Source: Blastomonas sp. SL216 (lineage in GTDB: Bacteria > Pseudomonadota > Alphaproteobacteria > Sphingomonadales > Sphingomonadaceae). From it: a stretch of DNA of 64,000 nt. The stretch is taken from the NCBI GenBank assembly GCA_026625625.1, contig CP113055.1, forward strand, positions 3,083,001-3,147,000, given 5' to 3'. This document shows positions 62,497 to 64,000 of the stretch, piece by piece (positions within the stretch are counted from its first letter, which is position 1; every line of letters starts with the position of its first letter). Both the position numbers and the translations under genes were made by a program. The notes under the pieces are model-generated. The model was not told where the DNA came from. It made no database searches and saw only the letters and a list, made by a program, of their open reading frames with translations.

Positions 62497-63504
62497 ATGA
62501 GCATGAGTTTCGACCGCCGCAGCTTTCTCATCGCCTCGGCCAGCGCCGCCGCGCTCGCTGCGCTGCCTGTGCCCGCGCTCGCCGCGAAAAAGGCAAAGTT
62601 GCCGGTCGCGCTGAAAAATCCCGCTGCGCTCTCCGGCATGCGCCAGGCGGTGATCGGCTCCTTCGCGGTCGGCTTCCTGACCGAGCGGGTAGACCGCGCC
62701 AAGGCAGGCGGCGGGCTGATGGGCGGCGGATTTGGCGGCAAGTCGACCGCGCGCAGCTATCTGGCGGGCCTTACCGATACCGATTTCAAGGATGCGACCG
62801 AGGCCGCCTATGCCGCCTTTGTCGAACGGCTGACGGCCATGGGCATCACGCTGGGCGACCGGCAGGGGCTGGTCGATGCCTACGGCACCAAGGTCAAGCC
62901 GCTGCCCAATGGGGAAGAGCGCAGCCTGATTACCGGGCGCGACGACAAGGCCAAGGCGCGGCTGTTCAGCCCGGCGGCGCTCGGCGATCCGGTGGTGCTG
63001 ATGGAATGGCTGGGCATGCTCCACGGCGGCAGCTTCGATTTCAGCTTCAACATGAGCGTGGGACAGGCCAGCATGGCCGCCAAGACCTATGCCAAATCCT
63101 CGAGCCAGCCGGTGATCAACGCGCTGCTGCTGGTCGATTTTGCCGATGCCGACAGCTATGGCGGGTTTTTCACCACCAGTTCCGCAGTCAAGGTCAAGTC
63201 CAGCCTCGCGGCGTTCCCCGAGGTGAGCCAGCTCACGGTGTTCGCGCCTGGCGGCAAGACCGGGCAGGTGATCCTGAAGGAACCGGTGGCGATGGGCGGC
63301 GACTATGGCACGATCGAGGATACCACGGGCGGCACCGCCAAGACGGTCGAGACGATCAGCAACGTGATCGGCTTTCTGGGCGGAGTGGGCACCAACAAGT
63401 CGCGCAAATACACGATGACCGCCGATCCGCAGCGCTGGCGCGATGGCGTGGCCGGGCTTTCGCAAGAGGCATTTGCCCGGCTGACAGCGAACCTTTCTGC
63501 CTGA
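62497..63504 (+). CDS. Tat-exported protein of unknown function
   Basis: A 335-residue protein with a twin-arginine signal (FDRRSFLIASASAAALAALP, cleavage near ALAAKK), so it is probably folded, perhaps with a cofactor, before export. The mature part contains MRQAVIGSFAVGFLTERVDR, a Gly-rich GGGLMGGGFGGKSTARSYLA and a later GFLGGVGTNKSRKYTMTADP. I do not recognise the family. It is divergent from the alkyl-sulfatase gene and stands alone. No metal motif is obvious. The ATG at 62497 follows GGGGACA. Confidence 0.75.
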   Translation: MSMSFDRRSFLIASASAAALAALPVPALAAKKAKLPVALKNPAALSGMRQAVIGSFAVGFLTERVDRAKAGGGLMGGGFGGKSTARSYLAGLTDTDFKDATEAAYAAFVERLTAMGITLGDRQGLVDAYGTKVKPLPNGEERSLITGRDDKAKARLFSPAALGDPVVLMEWLGMLHGGSFDFSFNMSVGQASMAAKTYAKSSSQPVINALLLVDFADADSYGGFFTTSSAVKVKSSLAAFPEVSQLTVFAPGGKTGQVILKEPVAMGGDYGTIEDTTGGTAKTVETISNVIGFLGGVGTNKSRKYTMTADPQRWRDGVAGLSQEAFARLTANLSA

Positions 63505-63557
63505 TACCGGCCCGTTAGGCGGTTGACTTGGGGGCAGGCCACCGCTCTTAAGGCGGC

Positions 63558-64000
63558 ATGATCGAACTCTATCTTATCCCCATATTGCTGGGAATCGTCG
63601 AGGGCCTGACCGAGTTTCTCCCGGTCTCCTCCACCGGACACCTGATCCTCGCGACCGAATTGCTGGGCTTCGATGCCCAGGCCTGGGCGGTGTTCAACAT
63701 CGCGATCCAGCCCGGCGCGATCCTGGCGATCGTGGTGCTCTACTGGCGCACCTTCATGGATGTGCTGGCAGGTCTGGTGCGATGGGAGCCGTCTGCGGTG
63801 GCGTTCACCCGCAACCTGCTGATCGCCTTCTTCCCCGCGGTCATCCTGGGCCTGGCCTTTGGCGACCAGATCGACAAGCTGCTGGAAAATGCGGTGGTGG
63901 TCGCCTGGGCGCTGATCATCGGCGGGGTCGCGATCCTGGTGGTGGAAAAGCTGGCCAAGACGAGCGATGCCGGCGGGGTGGCCGGGGTGCCGTTCAAGAC
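63558..64000 (+). CDS. uppP: Undecaprenyl-diphosphatase UppP/BacA (5' part, cut by window end)
   Basis: The first 147 or so residues of a polytopic membrane phosphatase that recycles undecaprenyl diphosphate for cell-wall synthesis. The signature ILLGIVEGLTEFLPVSSTGH (E-x3-E and PVSSTGH) is present at the very start, followed by NIAIQPGAILAIVVLYWRTF. The frame is open to the last base, so the gene continues outside. It starts 53 bases after the preceding stop. Confidence 0.95.
   Translation, partial: MIELYLIPILLGIVEGLTEFLPVSSTGHLILATELLGFDAQAWAVFNIAIQPGAILAIVVLYWRTFMDVLAGLVRWEPSAVAFTRNLLIAFFPAVILGLAFGDQIDKLLENAVVVAWALIIGGVAILVVEKLAKTSDAGGVAGVPFK

Overview
The window is chromosomal DNA of high GC with dense coding on both strands. 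It is most consistent with a sphingomonad alphaproteobacterium (Sphingomonadaceae or a near relative). Supporting evidence is the block rimI-mucR-fur-plsC-miaB-phoH-ybeY-corC, the rpmH-rnpA-yidD-yidC-yihA block, a Rieske/cyt b/cyt c1 operon, TonB-dependent iron/heme uptake with a DUF6607 partner, and scattered short palindromic intergenic repeats. I assign the order from gene content and cannot fix the genus. Nearly everything is core housekeeping; I see no prophage, insertion sequence, CRISPR array, tRNA or rRNA.

Layout. 1-7.5 kb (+): end of rimI, mucR, fur, plsC, miaB, phoH, ybeY, corC and a GT4 glycosyltransferase. 7.5-13.9 kb (-): a Cys/Met-metabolism PLP enzyme, a DASS anion transporter, pgeF and pepN. 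14-19.1 kb: an SDR-like gene (+), then (-) a GST and the ribosomal protein L34/RNase P/membrane-insertase cluster. 19.2-24.4 kb (-): a VOC/CMD pair, aconitase with a coupled secreted protein, and an HxlR regulator divergent from an NmrA-type oxidoreductase. 25.3-30 kb (-): tldD, gltX, nadE. 30.1-33.1 kb (+): prs, a cupin lipoprotein, arylamine N-acetyltransferase, hisN. 33.2-36.5 kb (-): a DUF6607 protein and a TonB receptor under a Fur-box-like palindrome. 36.6-41.9 kb: a cupin gene (-), dapE (+), then (-) an Atm1-type exporter with a small secreted protein and a lipoprotein phosphatase/sulfurtransferase-like protein.

41.9-44.6 kb is the unusual part. A DNA-binding-domain/transmembrane/TPR protein is followed by a canonical -24/-12 (sigma-54-type) promoter and four tandem, paralogous mini-genes. 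These encode 27-35-residue uncharged hydrophobic peptides ending in PG-x-I-V/I. I consider this the best candidate for an undescribed system.

44.6-48.8 kb (-): trmL, hemF, metX-metW and an FAD amine-oxidase-like protein. 49-51.8 kb (+): petABC. 52.1 kb: an AT-richer lipoprotein gene. 52.7-58.2 kb (-): hemC-hemD-Mic60-like-mobA and a PBP1A. 58.2-60.2 kb (+): tsaD-gpsA. 60.3-64 kb: an alkyl-sulfatase-like MBL protein (-), divergent from a Tat-exported protein of unknown function (+), and the start of uppP.

Functional links visible: iron and heme (fur, TonB receptor, hemC/D/F, bc1 complex), methionine supply (metX/W with an extra PLP enzyme), tRNA modification (rimI and tsaD neighbourhoods, miaB, trmL), and envelope biogenesis (yidC/D, PBP1A, uppP, plsC). 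Many gene pairs overlap by ATGA/GTGA/TTGA or TGATG, implying translational coupling.
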